Below are positions 23,099 through 34,567 of a stretch of 64,000 nt of DNA, one piece after another; position 1 is the stretch's first letter; every line of letters starts with the position of its first letter. The DNA comes from Canna indica (Eukaryota > Streptophyta > Magnoliopsida > Zingiberales > Cannaceae), in contig CP136897.1 in the NCBI GenBank assembly GCA_034359265.1, positions 38,303,501 to 38,367,500 of the forward strand. Direction: 5' to 3'. Made by a program: the position numbers and the translations under genes. Below the pieces are notes generated by a model. That model was not told where the DNA came from and searched no databases. It was given only the letters and a program-made list of their open reading frames with translations.

Positions 23099-23464
23099 TT
23101 TTTTTACTACCTATTTGATTGCACGACGAGATCATTTTTTTTACCAATCTTTCGAACCAAATGTTAAGGACGGACGACGTCGTCGCCTTAAATCTTGGCT
23201 GTCGATCGCTTGCGCGGGGCCCGCCGCAACCTCTACGGCCGGCTCGATCGACCAACCGACCCGAAAAATTAAAATTTGTAAATAAATAAGAAAAGTAACA
23301 TTTCAATTATTATTTTTTGTTTAAAACGTGCGTAACTCCGTGCATTCTTGTTCGATTTCAGCTTTTCACCTGGCGCTGAAAGGCGCGCGAAGAGACGAAG
23401 AAAATGACCCCGAGCTGTCCCTCGGACGCTCACCCTTATTAGCCGACGATCAGAAGTGCATGAC

Positions 23465-23583
23465 GGGTGCGATCATACCACCACTAACGCACCGGATCCC
23501 ATCAGAACTCCGAAGTTAAGCGTGTTTGGGCGAGAGTAGTACTAGGATGGTTGACCCCCTGGGAAGTTCTCGTGTTGCACCTT
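23465..23583 (+). rRNA. 5S rRNA: 5S rRNA gene, box C changed
   Basis: G17C, C61T in box A, G87T (GGATGGTTGAC), C104T. First gene of the 2897-bp repeat. Confidence 0.85.
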
Positions 23584-23940
23584 TTTTTTTTACTACCTAT
23601 TTGATTGCACGACGATATCATTTTTTTTACTAATCTTTCTAACCAAACGTTAAGGACGGACGACGTCATCGCCATAAAATTTGGCTGTCAATCGCCCGCC
23701 GCAACCTCTACGGCCGGCTCGATCGACCAAACGACACGAAAAATTAAAATTTGTAAATAAATACGAAAAATAACATTTCAATTATTATCTTTCGTTTAAA
23801 ACGGGCGTAACTCCGTGCATTATTGTCCGATTTTAGCTTTTCACGTGGCGCTGAAAGGCGTGCAAAGAGACGAAGAAAATGACCCCCGAACTCTCCCTCG
23901 GACGCTCGCTCTTATTAGCCGACGATCAGAAGTGCATATC

Positions 23941-24056
23941 GGGTGCGATCATACCAGCACTAACGCACCGGATCCCATCAGACCTCTGAAGTTAAGCGTG
24001 CTTGGGCGGGAGTATTAGGATGGGTGACCCCCTGGGAAGTCCACGTGTTGCACCTT
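23941..24056 (+). rRNA. 5S rRNA: 5S rRNA gene with 3-nt deletion
   Basis: 116 nt. A43C, C47T, A69G, three bases lost between intermediate element and box C (GGGAGTATTAGG), T106A. Doubtful function. Confidence 0.78.
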
Positions 24057-24422
24057 TTTTTTTACTACCTATTTGATTGAACGACGACATCATTTTTTTT
24101 ACCCATCTTTCTAACCAAACGTTAAGGACGGACGACGTCGTCGCCATAAATCTTGGCTGTCGATCGCCCGCGCGGGGCCCGCCGCAACCTCTACGGCCGG
24201 CTCGATCGACCAACCAACCCGAAAAATTAAAATTTGTAAATAAATAAGAAAAATAACATTTCAATTATTATTTTTTGTTTAAAACGGGCGTAACTCCGTG
24301 CATTATTGTCCAATTTCAGCTTTTCACGTGGCGCTGAAAGGCGCGCAAAGAGACGAAGAAAATGCCCCCGAACTCTCCCTCGGACGCTCACCCTCATTAG
24401 CCGACGATCAGAAGTGCATGAC

Positions 24423-24541
24423 GGGTGCGATCATACTAGCACTAATGCACCGGATCCCATCAGAACTCCGAAGTTAAGCGTGCTTGCGCGAGAGTGGTAC
24501 TAGGATGGGTGACCCCTTGGGAAGTCCTCGTGTTGCACCTT
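24423..24541 (+). rRNA. 5S rRNA: 5S rRNA gene, divergent
   Basis: C15T, C24T, G65C (CTTGCGCG), A74G, C95T. Confidence 0.87.
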
Positions 24542-24908
24542 TTTTTTTTACTACCTATTTGATTGCACGACGAGATCATTTTTTTTACCAATCTTTCTAA
24601 CCAAACGATAAGGACGGACGACATCGTCGCCATAAATCTTGGCTGTCAATCGCCCGCGCGGGGCCCACCGCAACCTCTACGGCCGGCTCGATCGACCAAC
24701 CGACCCGAAAAATTAAAATTTGTAAATAAAGAAGAAAAATAACATTTCAATTATTATTTTTCGTTTAAAACGGGCGTAACTGCGTGCATTATTGTCCGAT
24801 TTCAGCTTTTCACGTGGCGCTGAAAGGCGCGCAAAGAGACGAAGAAAATGCCCCCGAACTCTCCCTCGGACGCTCACCCTTATTAGCCGACGATCAGAAG
24901 TGCATGAC

Positions 24909-25027
24909 GGGTGCGATCATACTAGCACTAACGCACCGGATCCCATCAGAACTCCGAAGTTAAGCGTGCTTGCGCGAGAGTGGTACTAGGATGGGTGACC
25001 CCTTGGGAAGTCCTCGTGTTGCACCGT
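24909..25027 (+). rRNA. 5S rRNA: 5S rRNA gene, divergent
   Basis: C15T, G65C, A74G, C95T, T118G (GCACCG before eight T). Confidence 0.87.
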
Positions 25028-25393
25028 TTTTTTTACTACCTATTTGATTGCACGACGAGATCATTTTTTTTACCAATCTTTCTAACCAAACGTTAAGAAC
25101 GGACGACGTCGTCGCCATAAATCTTGGCTGTCGATCGCCCGCGCGGATCCCGCCGCAACCTCTACGGCCGACTCGATTGACCAACCGACCCGAAAAATTA
25201 AAATTTGTAAATAAATAAGAAAAACAACATTTCATTTATTATTTTTCATTTAAAACGGGTGTAACTCCGTGCATTATTGTCTGATTTCTGCTTTTCACGT
25301 GGTGCTGAAAGGCGCGCGAAGAGACGAAGAAAATGACCCCGACCTGCCCCTCAGACGCTCACCCATATTAGCCGACGATAAGAAGAGCATGAC

Positions 25394-25512
25394 GGGTGCG
25401 ATCATACCAGCACTAACGCACCGGATCCCATCAAAACTACGAAGTTAAGCGTGGTTGGTCGAGAGTAGTACTCGGATGGGTGACCCCCTGGGAAGTCCTC
25501 GTGTTTCACCTA
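25394..25512 (+). rRNA. 5S rRNA: 5S rRNA gene, divergent
   Basis: G41A, C46A, C61G, G66T, A80C, G113T (GTTTCACC). Box A and box C each carry a change. Confidence 0.83.
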
Positions 25513-25878
25513 TTTTTTTACTACCTATTTGATTGAACGACGAGATCATTTTTTTTACCAATCTTTCTAACCAAACGATAAGGACAGACGACATCGTCGC
25601 CATAAAATTTGGCTGTCGATCGCCCGCGCGGGGCCCGCCGCAACCTCTACTGCCGGCTCGATCGACCAACCGACCCGAAAAATTAAAATTTGTAAATAAA
25701 AAAGAAAAATAACATTTCAAATATTATTTCTCGTTTAAAACGGGCGTAACTCCGTGCATTATTGTCCGATTTCAGCTTTTCACGTGGCGCTGAAAGGCGC
25801 GCAAAGAGACGAAGAAAATGACCCCGAGCTGTCCCTCGGACGCTCACCCTTATTAGCCGACGATCAGAAGTTCATGAC

Positions 25879-25997
25879 GGGTGCGATCATACCAGCACTA
25901 ACGCACCGGATCCCATCAGAAGTACGAAGTTAAGCGTGATTGGGCGAGAGTAGTACTAGGATGGGTGACCTCTTGGGAAGTCCTCGTGTTCCACCAT
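25879..25997 (+). rRNA. 5S rRNA: 5S rRNA gene, divergent
   Basis: C44G, C46A, C61A, C93T, C95T, G113C (GTTCCACC), T118A. Confidence 0.83.
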
Positions 25998-26361
25998 TTT
26001 TTTTACTACCTATTTGATTGCACGACGAGATCATTTTTTTTACCAATCTTTCTAACCAAATGTTAAGGACGGACGACGTCGTCGCCTTAAATCTTGGCTG
26101 TCGATCGCTTGCGCGGGGCCCGCCGCAACCTCTACGGCCGGCTCGATCGACCAACCGACCCGAAAAATTAAAATTTGTAAATAAATAAGAAAAGTAACAT
26201 TTCAATTATTATTTTTTGTTTAAAACGTGCGTAACTCCGTGCATTCTTGTTCGATTTCAGCTTTTCACCTGGCGCTGAAAGGCGCGAAGAGACGAAGAAA
26301 ATGACCCCGAGCTGTCCCTCGGACGCTCACCCTTATTAGCCGACGATCAGAAGTGAATGAC

Positions 26362-26480
26362 GGGTGCGATCATACCACCACTAACGCACCGGATCCCATC
26401 AGAACTACGAAGTTAAGCGTGTTTGGGCGAGAGTAGTACTAGGATGGTTGACCCCCTGGGAAGTTCTCGTGTTGCACCTT
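26362..26480 (+). rRNA. 5S rRNA: 5S rRNA gene, box C changed
   Basis: G17C, C46A, C61T, G87T, C104T. Partner of 23465, with C46A added. Confidence 0.85.
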
Positions 26481-26837
26481 TTTTTTTTACTACCTATTTG
26501 ATTGCACGACGATATAATTTTTTTTACTAATCTTTCTAACCAAACGTTAAGGACGGACGACGTCATCGCCATAAAATTTGGCTGTCAATCGCCCGCCGCA
26601 ACCTCTACGGCCGGCTCGATCGACCAAACGACACGAAAAATTAAAATTTGTAAATAAATACGAAAAATAACATTTCAATTATTATCTTTCGTTTAAAACG
26701 GGCGTAACTCCGTGCATTATCGTCCGATTTTAGCTTTTCACGTGGCGCTGAAAGGCGTGCAAAGAGACGAAGAAAATGACCCCCGAACTCTCCCTCGGAC
26801 GCTCGCTCTTATTAGCCAACGATCAGAAGTGCATATC

Positions 26838-26953
26838 GGGTGCGATCATACCAGCACTAACGCACCGGATCCCATCAGACCTCTGAAGTTAAGCGTGCTT
26901 GGGCGGGAGTATTAGGATGGGTGACCCCCTGGGAAGTCCACGTGTTGCACCTT
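26838..26953 (+). rRNA. 5S rRNA: 5S rRNA gene with 3-nt deletion
   Basis: 116 nt, identical in its changes to its partner at 23941. The shared deletion shows it predates the block duplication. Confidence 0.78.
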
Positions 26954-27319
26954 TTTTTTTACTACCTATTTGATTGAACGACGACATCATTTTTTTTACC
27001 CATCTTTCTAACCAAACGTTAAGGACGGACGACGTCGTCGCCATAAATCTTGGCTGTCGATCGCCCGCGCGGGGCCCGCCGCAACCTCTACGGCCGGCTC
27101 GATCGACCAACCAACCCGAAAAATTAAAATTTGTAAATAAATAAGAAAAATAACATTTCAATTATTATTTTTTGTTTAAAACGGGCGTAACTCCGTGCAT
27201 TATTGTCCAATTTCAGCTTTTCACGTGGCGCTGAAAGGCGCGCAAAGAGACGAAGAAAATGCCCCCGAACTCTCCCTCGGACGCTCACCCTTATTAGCCG
27301 ACGATCAGAAGTGCATGAC

Positions 27320-27438
27320 GGGTGCGATCATACTTGCACTAACGCACCGGATCCCATCAGAACTCCGAAGTTAAGCGTGCTTGCGCGAGAGTGGTACTAG
27401 GATGGGTGACCCCTTGGGAAGTCCTCGTGTTGCACCTT
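27320..27438 (+). rRNA. 5S rRNA: 5S rRNA gene, divergent
   Basis: C15T, A16T, G65C, A74G, C95T. Confidence 0.87.
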
Positions 27439-27805
27439 TTTTTTTTACTACCTATTTGATTGCACGACGAGATCATTTTTTTTACCAATCTTTCTAACCA
27501 AACGTTAAGGACGGAAGACGTCGTCGCCATAAATCTTGGCTGTCGATCGCCCGTGCGGGGCCCACCGCAACCTCTACGGCCGGCTCGATCGACCAACCGA
27601 CCCGAAAAATTAAAATTTGTAAATAAATAAGAAAAATAACATTTCAATTATTATTTTTCGTTTAAAACGGGCGTAACTGCGTGCATTATTGTCCGATTTC
27701 AGCTTTTCACGTGGCGCTGAAAGGCGCGCAAAGAGACGAAGAAAATGCCCCCGAACTCTCCCTCGGACGCTCACCCTTATTAGCCGACGATCAGAAGTGC
27801 ATGAC

Positions 27806-27924
27806 GGGTGCGATCATACTAGCACTAACGCACCGGATCCCATCAGAACCCCGAAGTTAAGCGTGCTTGCGCGAGAGTGGTACTAGGATGGGTGACCCCT
27901 TGGGAAGTCCTCGTGTTGCACCTT
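27806..27924 (+). rRNA. 5S rRNA: 5S rRNA gene, divergent
   Basis: C15T, T45C, G65C, A74G, C95T. The T-run is normal, unlike its partner at 24909. Confidence 0.87.
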
Positions 27925-28290
27925 TTTTTTTACTACCTATTTGATTGCACGACGAGATCATTTTTTTTACCAATCTTTCTAACCAAACGTTAAGAACGGA
28001 CGACGTCGTCGCCATAAATCTTGGCTGTCGATCGCCCGCGCGGATCCCGCCGCAACCTCTACGGCCGACTCGTTTGACCAACCGACCCGAAAAATTAAAA
28101 TTTGTAAATAAATAAGAAAAATAACATTTCATTTATTATTTTTCGTTTAAAACGGGTGTAACTCCGTGCATTATTGTCTGATTTCTGCTTTTCACGTGGT
28201 GCTGAAAGGCGCGCGAAGAGACGAAGAAAATGACCCCGAGCTGCCCCTCAGACGCTCACCCATATTAGCCGACGATCAGAAGAGCATGAC

Positions 28291-28409
28291 GGGTGCGATC
28301 ATACCAGCACTAACGCACCGGATCCCATCAAAACTACGAAGTTAAGCGTGGTTGGGCGAGAGTAGTACTCGGATGGGTGACCCCCTGGGAAGTCCTCGTG
28401 TTTCACCTA
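28291..28409 (+). rRNA. 5S rRNA: 5S rRNA gene, divergent
   Basis: G41A, C46A, C61G, A80C, G113T. Lacks the G66T of its partner at 25394. Confidence 0.84.
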
Positions 28410-28775
28410 TTTTTTTACTACCTATTTGATTGAACGACGAGATCATTTTTTTTACCAATCTTTCTAACCAAACGATAAGGACGGACGACATCGTCGCCAT
28501 AAAATTTGGCTGTCGATCGCCCGCGCGGGGCCCGCCGCAACCTCTACTGCCGGCTCGATCGACCAACCGACCCGAAAAATTAAAATTTGTAAATAAAAAA
28601 GAAAAATAACATTTCAAATATTATTTCTCGTTTAAAACGGGCGTAACTCCGTGCATTATTGTCCGATTTCAGCTTTTCACGTGGCGCTGAAAGGCGCGCA
28701 AAGAGACGAAGAAAATGACCCCGAGGTGTCCCTCGGACGCTCACCCTTATTAGCCGACGATCAGAAGTTCATGAC

Positions 28776-28894
28776 GGGTGCGATCATACCAGCACTAACG
28801 CACCGGATCCCATCAGAACTCCGAAGTTAAGCGTGATTGGGCGAGAGTAGTACTAGGATGGGTGACCTCTTGGGAAGTCCTCGTGTTCCACCAT
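28776..28894 (+). rRNA. 5S rRNA: 5S rRNA gene, divergent
   Basis: C61A, C93T, C95T, G113C, T118A. The upstream hairpin reads CCGAGGTGTCCCTCGG. Confidence 0.84.
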
Positions 28895-29261
28895 TTTTTT
28901 TACTACCTATTTGATTGCACGACGAGATCATTTTTTTTACCAATCTTTCTAACCAAACGTTAAGGACGGACGACGTCGTCGCCATAAATCTTGGCTGTCG
29001 ATCGCCCGCGCGGGTCCCGCCGCAACCTCTACGGCCGACTCGATCGACCAACCGACCCGAAAAATTAAAATTTGTAAATAAATAAGAAAAATAACATTTC
29101 AATTATTATTTTTCGTTTAAAATGGGCGTAACTCCGTGCATTATTGTCCGATTTCAGCTTTTCACGTGCCGCTGAAAGGCGCGCAAAGAGACGAAGAAAA
29201 TGACCCCCGAACTCTCCCTCGGACGCTCACCCATATTAGCCGACGATCAGAAGTGCATGAC

Positions 29262-29380
29262 GGGTGCGATCATACCAGCACTAACGCACCGGATCCCATC
29301 AGAACTCCGAAGTTAAGGGTGCTTGGGCGAGAGTAGTACTAGGATGGGTGACCCCTTGGGAAGTCCTCGTGTTGCACCTT
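29262..29380 (+). rRNA. 5S rRNA: 5S rRNA gene
   Basis: Only C57G (AAGGGTGC, box A) and C95T. The -28 element is ATATTA. Confidence 0.9.
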
Positions 29381-29748
29381 TTTTTTTTACTACCTATTTG
29401 ATTGCACGACGAGATCATTTTTTTTACCAATCTTTCTAACCAAACGTTAAGGACGGACGACGTCGTCGCCATAAATCTTGGCTGTCGATCGCCCGCGCGG
29501 GGCCCACCGCAACCTCTACGGCCGGCTCGATCGACCAACCGACCCGAAAAATTAAAATTTGTAAATAAATAAGAAAAATAACATTTCAATTATTATTTTT
29601 CGTTTAAAACGGGCGTAACTGCGTGCATTATTGTTCGATTTCAGCTTTTCACGTGGTGCTGAAAGGCGCGCAAAGAGACGAAGAAAATGGCCCCCGAACT
29701 CTCCCTCGGACGCTCACCCTTATTAGCCAACGATCAGAAGTGCATATC

Positions 29749-29867
29749 GGGTGCGATGATACCAGCACTAACGCACCGGATCCCATCAGAACTCCGAAGT
29801 TAAGGGTGCTTGTGCGAGAGTAGTACTAGGATGGGTGACCCCTTGGGAAGTCCTCGTGTTGCACCTT
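29749..29867 (+). rRNA. 5S rRNA: 5S rRNA gene
   Basis: C10G, C57G, G65T, C95T. Confidence 0.88.
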
Positions 29868-30233
29868 TTTTTTTACTACCTATTTGATTGCACGACGAGA
29901 TCATTTTTTTTACCAATCTTTCTAACCAAACGTTAAGGACGGACGACGTCGTCGCCATAAATCTTGGCTGTCGATCGCCCGCACGGGGCCCACCGCAACC
30001 TCTACGGCCGGCTCGATCGACCAACCGACCCGAAAAATTAAAATTTGTAAATAAATAAGAAAAATAACATTTCTATTATTATTTTTCGTTTAAAACGGGC
30101 GTAACTCTGTGCATTATTATTCGATTTCAGCTTTTCACGTGGCGCTAAAAGGCGCACGAAGAGACGAAGAAAATGACCCCGAGCTATCCCTCGGACGCTC
30201 CCCCTTATTAGCCGACGATCAGAAGTGCATGAT

Positions 30234-30352
30234 GGGTGCGATCATACCAGCACTAACGCACTGGATCCTATCAGAACTCCGAAGTTAAGCGTGCTTGGGC
30301 GAGAGTAGAACTAGGATGGGTGACCCCGTGGGAAGTCCTCGTGTTGCACCTT
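30234..30352 (+). rRNA. 5S rRNA: 5S rRNA gene, broken T-run
   Basis: C28T, C36T, T76A, C95G. The terminator reads TTTTATTTT. Confidence 0.88.
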
Positions 30353-30552
30353 TTATTTTACTACCTATTTGATTGCATGACGAGATCATTTTTTTTACCA
30401 ATCTTTCTAACCAAACGTTAAGGACGGACGACGTCGTCGACATAAAATTTGGCTGTCGATCGCCCGCGCGGGGCCCGCCGCAACCTCTACGGCCGGCTCG
30501 ATCGACCAACCGACCCGAAAAATTAAAATTTGTAAATAAATAAGAAAAATAA

Positions 30553-30662
30553 CATACCAGCACTAACGCACCGGATCCCATTAGAACTTCGAAGTTAAGC
30601 GTGCTTCGCCGAGAGTAGTACTAGGATGGGTGACCCCCTGGGAAGTCCTCGTGTTGTACCTT
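30553..30662 (+). pseudogene. 5S rRNA: 5'-truncated 5S rRNA gene (110 nt), first CAT joint
   Basis: Spacer AAAAATAACAT is joined at CAT to gene positions 10-12. The first nine bases, the TATA-like element and about 175 bp in total are gone. Boxes A and C remain. C39T, C46T, G64C, G66C, C114T. Confidence 0.85.
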
Positions 30663-31028
30663 TTTTTTTTACTACCAATTTGATTGCACGACGAGATCAT
30701 TTTTTTTACCAATCTTTCTAACCAAACGTTAAGGACGGACGACGTCGTCGACATAAAATTTGGCTGTCGATCGCCCGCACGGGGCCCACCGCAACCTCTA
30801 CGGCCGGCTCGAACGACCAACCGAGCCGAAAAATTAAATTTGTAAATAAATAAGAAATATAACATTTCAATTATTATTTTTCGTTTAAAACGGGCGTAAC
30901 TCTGTGCATTATTGTCCGATTTCAGCTTTTCAAGTGGCGCTAAAAGGCGCGCGAAGAGACGAAGAAAATGACCCCGAGCTATCCCTCGGACGCTCACCCT
31001 TATTAGCCGACGATCAGAATTGCATCAC

Positions 31029-31147
31029 GGGTGCGATCATACCAGCACTAACGCACCGGATCCTATCAGAACTCTGAAGTTAAGCGTGCTTGGGCGAGAG
31101 TAGTACTAGGATGGGTGACCCCCTGAGAAGTCCTCGTGTTGCACCTT
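31029..31147 (+). rRNA. 5S rRNA: 5S rRNA gene
   Basis: C36T, C47T, G98A. Its downstream spacer has the block 2 type CGTCGCCATAAATCATGG, so it is a mosaic unit. Confidence 0.9.
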
Positions 31148-31430
31148 TTTTTTTACTACCTATTTGATTGCACGACGAGATCATTTTTTTTACCAATCTT
31201 TCTAACCAAACGTTAAGGACGGACGACGTCGTCGCCATAAATCATGGCTGTCGATCGCCCGCGCGGGGCCCGCCGCAACCTCTACGGCCGGCTCGATCGA
31301 CCAACCGATCCGAAAAATTAAAATTTGTAAATAAATAAGAAATATAACATTTCAATTATTATTTTTCGTTTAAAACGGGCGTAACTCCGTGCATTATTGT
31401 CCGATTTCACCTTTTCACGTGGCGCTAAAA

Positions 31431-31520
31431 GGATCCTATCAGAACTCTGAAGTTAAGCGTGCTTGGGCGAGAGTAGTACTAGGATGGGTGACCCCCTGAG
31501 AAGTCCTCGTGTTGCACCTT
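31431..31520 (+). pseudogene. 5S rRNA: 5'-truncated 5S rRNA gene (90 nt)
   Basis: Spacer GCTAAAAGG is joined at GG to gene positions 30-31; 29 gene bases and the upstream element are lost, while boxes A and C are complete. It shares C36T, C47T, G98A with the gene just upstream, so it arose from a copy of that unit. Confidence 0.84.
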
Positions 31521-31886
31521 TTTTTTTACTACCTATTTGATTGCACGACGAGATCATTTTTTTTACCAATCTTTCTAACCAAACGTTAAGGACGGACGAC
31601 GTCGTCGCCATAAATCATGGCTGTCGATCGCCCGCGCGGGGCCCGCCGCAACCTCTACGGCTGGCTCGATCGACCAACCGACCCGAAAAATTAAAATTTG
31701 AAAAAAAATAAGAAAAATAATATTTCAATTATTATTTTTCTTTTAAAACGGGCGTAACTCCGTGCATTATTGTTCGATTTCAGCTTTTCACGTGGCGCGA
31801 AAAGGCGCGCGAAGAGACGATGAAAATGACCCCGAGCTATCCCTCGGACGCTCACCCTTATTAGCCGACGATCAGAAGTGCATCAC

Positions 31887-32005
31887 GGGTGCGATCATAC
31901 TAGGACTAACGCACCGGATCCCATCAGAACTCCGAAGTTAAGCGTGCTTGGCCGAGAGTAGTACTAGGATGGGTGACGCCCTGGGAAGTCCTCGTGTTGC
32001 ACCTT
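31887..32005 (+). rRNA. 5S rRNA: 5S rRNA gene
   Basis: C15T, C18G, G66C, C92G in box C. The following spacer has GTTAGGAGACGG. Confidence 0.87.
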
Positions 32006-32206
32006 TTTTTTTACTACCTATTTGATTGCACAATGAGATCATTTTTTTTACCAATCTTTCTAACCAAACGTTAGGAGACGGACGACGTCGTCGACATAAA
32101 ATTTGGCTGTCGATCGCCCGCGCGGGGCCCGCCGCAACCTCTACGGCCGGCTCGATCGACCAACCGACCCGGAAAATTAAAATTTGTAAATAAATAAGAA
32201 AAATAA

Positions 32207-32316
32207 CATAGCAGCACTAACTCACCAGATCCCATCAGAACTCAGAAGTTAAGCGTGCTTCGGCGAGAGTAGTACTAGGATGGGTGACCCACTGGGAAGT
32301 CATCGTGTTGTACCAT
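32207..32316 (+). pseudogene. 5S rRNA: 5'-truncated 5S rRNA gene, t1 (110 nt)
   Basis: CAT joint. C14G, G25T, G30A, C47A, G64C, C94A, C105A, C114T, T118A. Confidence 0.84.
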
Positions 32317-32682
32317 TTTTTTTACTACCAATTTGATTGCACGACGATATCATTTTTTTTACCAATCTTTCTAACCAAACGTTATGGACGGACGACGTCG
32401 TCGACATAAAATTTGGCTGTCGATCGCCCGCGCGGGGCCCGCCGTAACCTCTACGGCCGGCTCGATCGACCAACCGAGCCGAAAAATTAAAATTTGTAAA
32501 TAAATAAGAAAAATAACATTTCAATTATTATTTTTCGTTTAAAACGGGCGTAACTCCGTGCATTATTGTCCGATTTCAGATTTTCACGTGGCGCTAAAAG
32601 GCGCGCGAAGAGACGAAGAAAATGACCCCGAGCTATCCCTCGGACGCTCACGCTTATTAGCCGACGATCAGAATTGCATCAC

Positions 32683-32801
32683 GGGTGTGATCATACCAGC
32701 ACTAACGCACCGGATCCCTTCAGAACTCCTAAGTTAAGCGTGCTTGGGCGAGAGTAGTACTAGGATGGGTGACCCCGTGGGAAGTCCTCGTGTTGCACTT
32801 T
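32683..32801 (+). rRNA. 5S rRNA: 5S rRNA gene, J-like
   Basis: C6T, A37T, G48T, C95G, C117T. Followed by ten T. Confidence 0.89.
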
Positions 32802-33178
32802 TTTTTTTTACTACCTATTTGATTGCACGACGAGATCATTTTTTTTACCAATCTTTCTAACCAAACGTTAAGGACGGACGACGTCGTCGACATAAAATTA
32901 GGATGTCGATCGCCCGCGCAGGGCCCGCCGCAACATCTACGGCCGGCTCGATCGACCAACCGACCCGAAAAATTAAAATTTGTAAATAAATAAGAAATAT
33001 AACTTTTCAATTATTATTTTTCGTTTAAAACGGGCGTAACTCCGTGCATTATTGTCCGATTTCAACTTTTCACGTGGCGCTAAAAGGCGCGCGAAGAGAC
33101 GATGAAAATGACCCCGAGCTATCCCTCGGACGCTCACCCTTATTAGCCGACGATCAGAAGTGCATCACGGATGCGATC

Positions 33179-33297
33179 ATACCAGCACTAATGCACCGGA
33201 TCCCATCAGAACTCCGAAGTTAAGCGTGCTTGGGCGAGAGTAGTACTAGGATGACTGACCCCCTGGGAAGTCCTCATGTTGCACCTTTTTTTTTACT
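33179..33297 (+). rRNA. 5S rRNA: 5S rRNA gene, box C changed
   Basis: G3A (GGATGC), C24T, G86A and G87C (GGATGACTGACC), G108A. Last full-length gene before a 2.6-kb gap in complete genes. Confidence 0.85.
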
Positions 33298-33488
33298 ACC
33301 GATTTGATTGCACAATGAGATCATTTTTTTTACCAATCTTTCTAACCAAACGTTAGGAGACGGACGACGTCGTCGACATAAAATTTGGCTGTCGATCGCC
33401 CGCGCGGGGCCCGCCGCAATCTCTACGGCCGGCTCGATCGACCAACCGACCCGGAAAATTAAAATTTGTAAATAAATAAGAAAAATAA

Positions 33489-33598
33489 CATAGCAGCACT
33501 AACTCACCAGATCCCATCAGAACTCAGAAGTTAAGCGTGCTTCGGCGAGAGTAGTACTAGGATGGGTGACCCCCTGGGAAGTCCTCGTGTTGCACCTT
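33489..33598 (+). pseudogene. 5S rRNA: 5'-truncated 5S rRNA gene, t1 (110 nt)
   Basis: CAT joint. C14G, G25T, G30A, C47A, G64C. Box C and GCACC are normal. Opens the 969-bp repeat. Confidence 0.85.
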
Positions 33599-33923
33599 TT
33601 TTTTTACTACCTATTTGATTGCACAATGAGATCATTTTTTTTACCAATCTTTCTAACCAAACGTTAGGAGACGGACGACGTCGTCGACATAAAATTTGGC
33701 TGTCGATCGCCCGCGCGGGGCCCGCCGTAACCTCTATGGCCGGCTCGATCGACCAACCGAGCCGAAAAATTAAAATTTGTAAATAAATAAGAAATATAAC
33801 ATTTCAATTATTATTTTTCGTTTAAAACGGGCGTAACTCCGTGCATTATTGTTCGATTTCAGCTTTTCACGTGGCGCTAAAAGGCGTGCGAAGAGACGAA
33901 GAAAATGACCCCGAGCTATCCCT

Positions 33924-33928
33924 CGTTA
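33924..33928 (+). other. Gene-less spacer joint at CGTTA
   Basis: Upstream spacer ending ATCCCTCG runs directly into downstream spacer TTAGGAGACGG. The whole 5S gene and its flanks are missing. The shared CGTTA marks the joint. Confidence 0.85.
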
Positions 33929-34187
33929 GGAGACGGACGACGTCGTCGACATAAAATTTGGCTGTCGATCGCCCGCGCGGGGCCCGCCGTAACCTCTATG
34001 GCCGGCTCGATCGACCAACCGAGCCGAAAAAATTAAAATTTGTAAATAAATAAGAAATATAACATTTCAATTATTATTTTTCGTTTAAAACGGGCGTAAC
34101 TCCGTGCATTATTGTTCGATTTCAGCTTTTCACGTGGCGCTAAAAGGCGCGCGAAGAGACGAAGAAAATGACCCCGAGCTATCCCTC

Positions 34188-34256
34188 GTTAAGCGTGCTT
34201 GGGCGAGAGTAGTACTAGGATGGGTGACCCCCTGGGAAGTCCTCGTGTTGCACCTT
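34188..34256 (+). pseudogene. 5S rRNA: 3' fragment of 5S rRNA gene (69 nt)
   Basis: Spacer ATCCCTCG is joined to gene positions 51/52 onward (TTAAGCGTGC). Half the gene is lost. Most of box A, the intermediate element, box C and the T-run remain without further change. Confidence 0.85.
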
Positions 34257-34457
34257 TTTTTTTACTACCTATTTGATTGCACAATGAGATCATTTTTTTT
34301 ACCAATCTTTCTAACCAAACGTTAGGAGACGGACGACGTCGTCGACATAAAATTTGGCTGTCGATCGCCCGCGCGGGGCCCGCCGCAATCTCTACGGCCG
34401 GCTCGATCGACCAACCGACCCGAAAAATTAAAATTTGTAAATAAATAAGAAAAATAA

Positions 34458-34567
34458 CATAGCAGCACTAACTCACCAGATCCCATCAGAACTCAGAAGT
34501 TAAGCGTGCTTCGGCGAGAGTAGTACTAGGATGGGTGACCCCCTGGGAAGTCCTCGTGTTGCACCTT
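34458..34567 (+). pseudogene. 5S rRNA: 5'-truncated 5S rRNA gene, t1 (110 nt)
   Basis: Same changes as the copy at 33489; opens the second copy of the 969-bp repeat. Confidence 0.85.

Larger units (their letters stand above)
23465..29258 (+). repeat. Higher-order repeat of six units, 2 x 2897 bp
   Basis: Genes at 23465, 23941, 24423, 24909, 25394, 25879 recur at 26362, 26838, 27320, 27806, 28291, 28776; every pair is exactly 2897 bp apart. Shared private changes include the 3-nt deletion in the second gene and GTTTCACC in the fifth. Confidence 0.9.
16989..30233 (+). repeat. Array block 2: divergent subfamily
   Basis: From about 17390 to 30060 the upstream spacer reads GCTGAAAGG instead of GCTAAAAGG. 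The downstream spacer reads CGTCGCCATAAA, often followed by TCTTGGCTG, instead of CGTCGACATAAA. Genes here carry more substitutions and indels than elsewhere. The inter-gene stretches hold only spacer. Confidence 0.88.

Noticed and set aside
33851..33859. GTTCGATTT in many block 3 and 4 spacers, resembling a tRNA B box.
   Set aside because: There is no matching A box or cloverleaf around it. Elsewhere the same site reads GTCCGATTT, so it is a one-base spacer variant.
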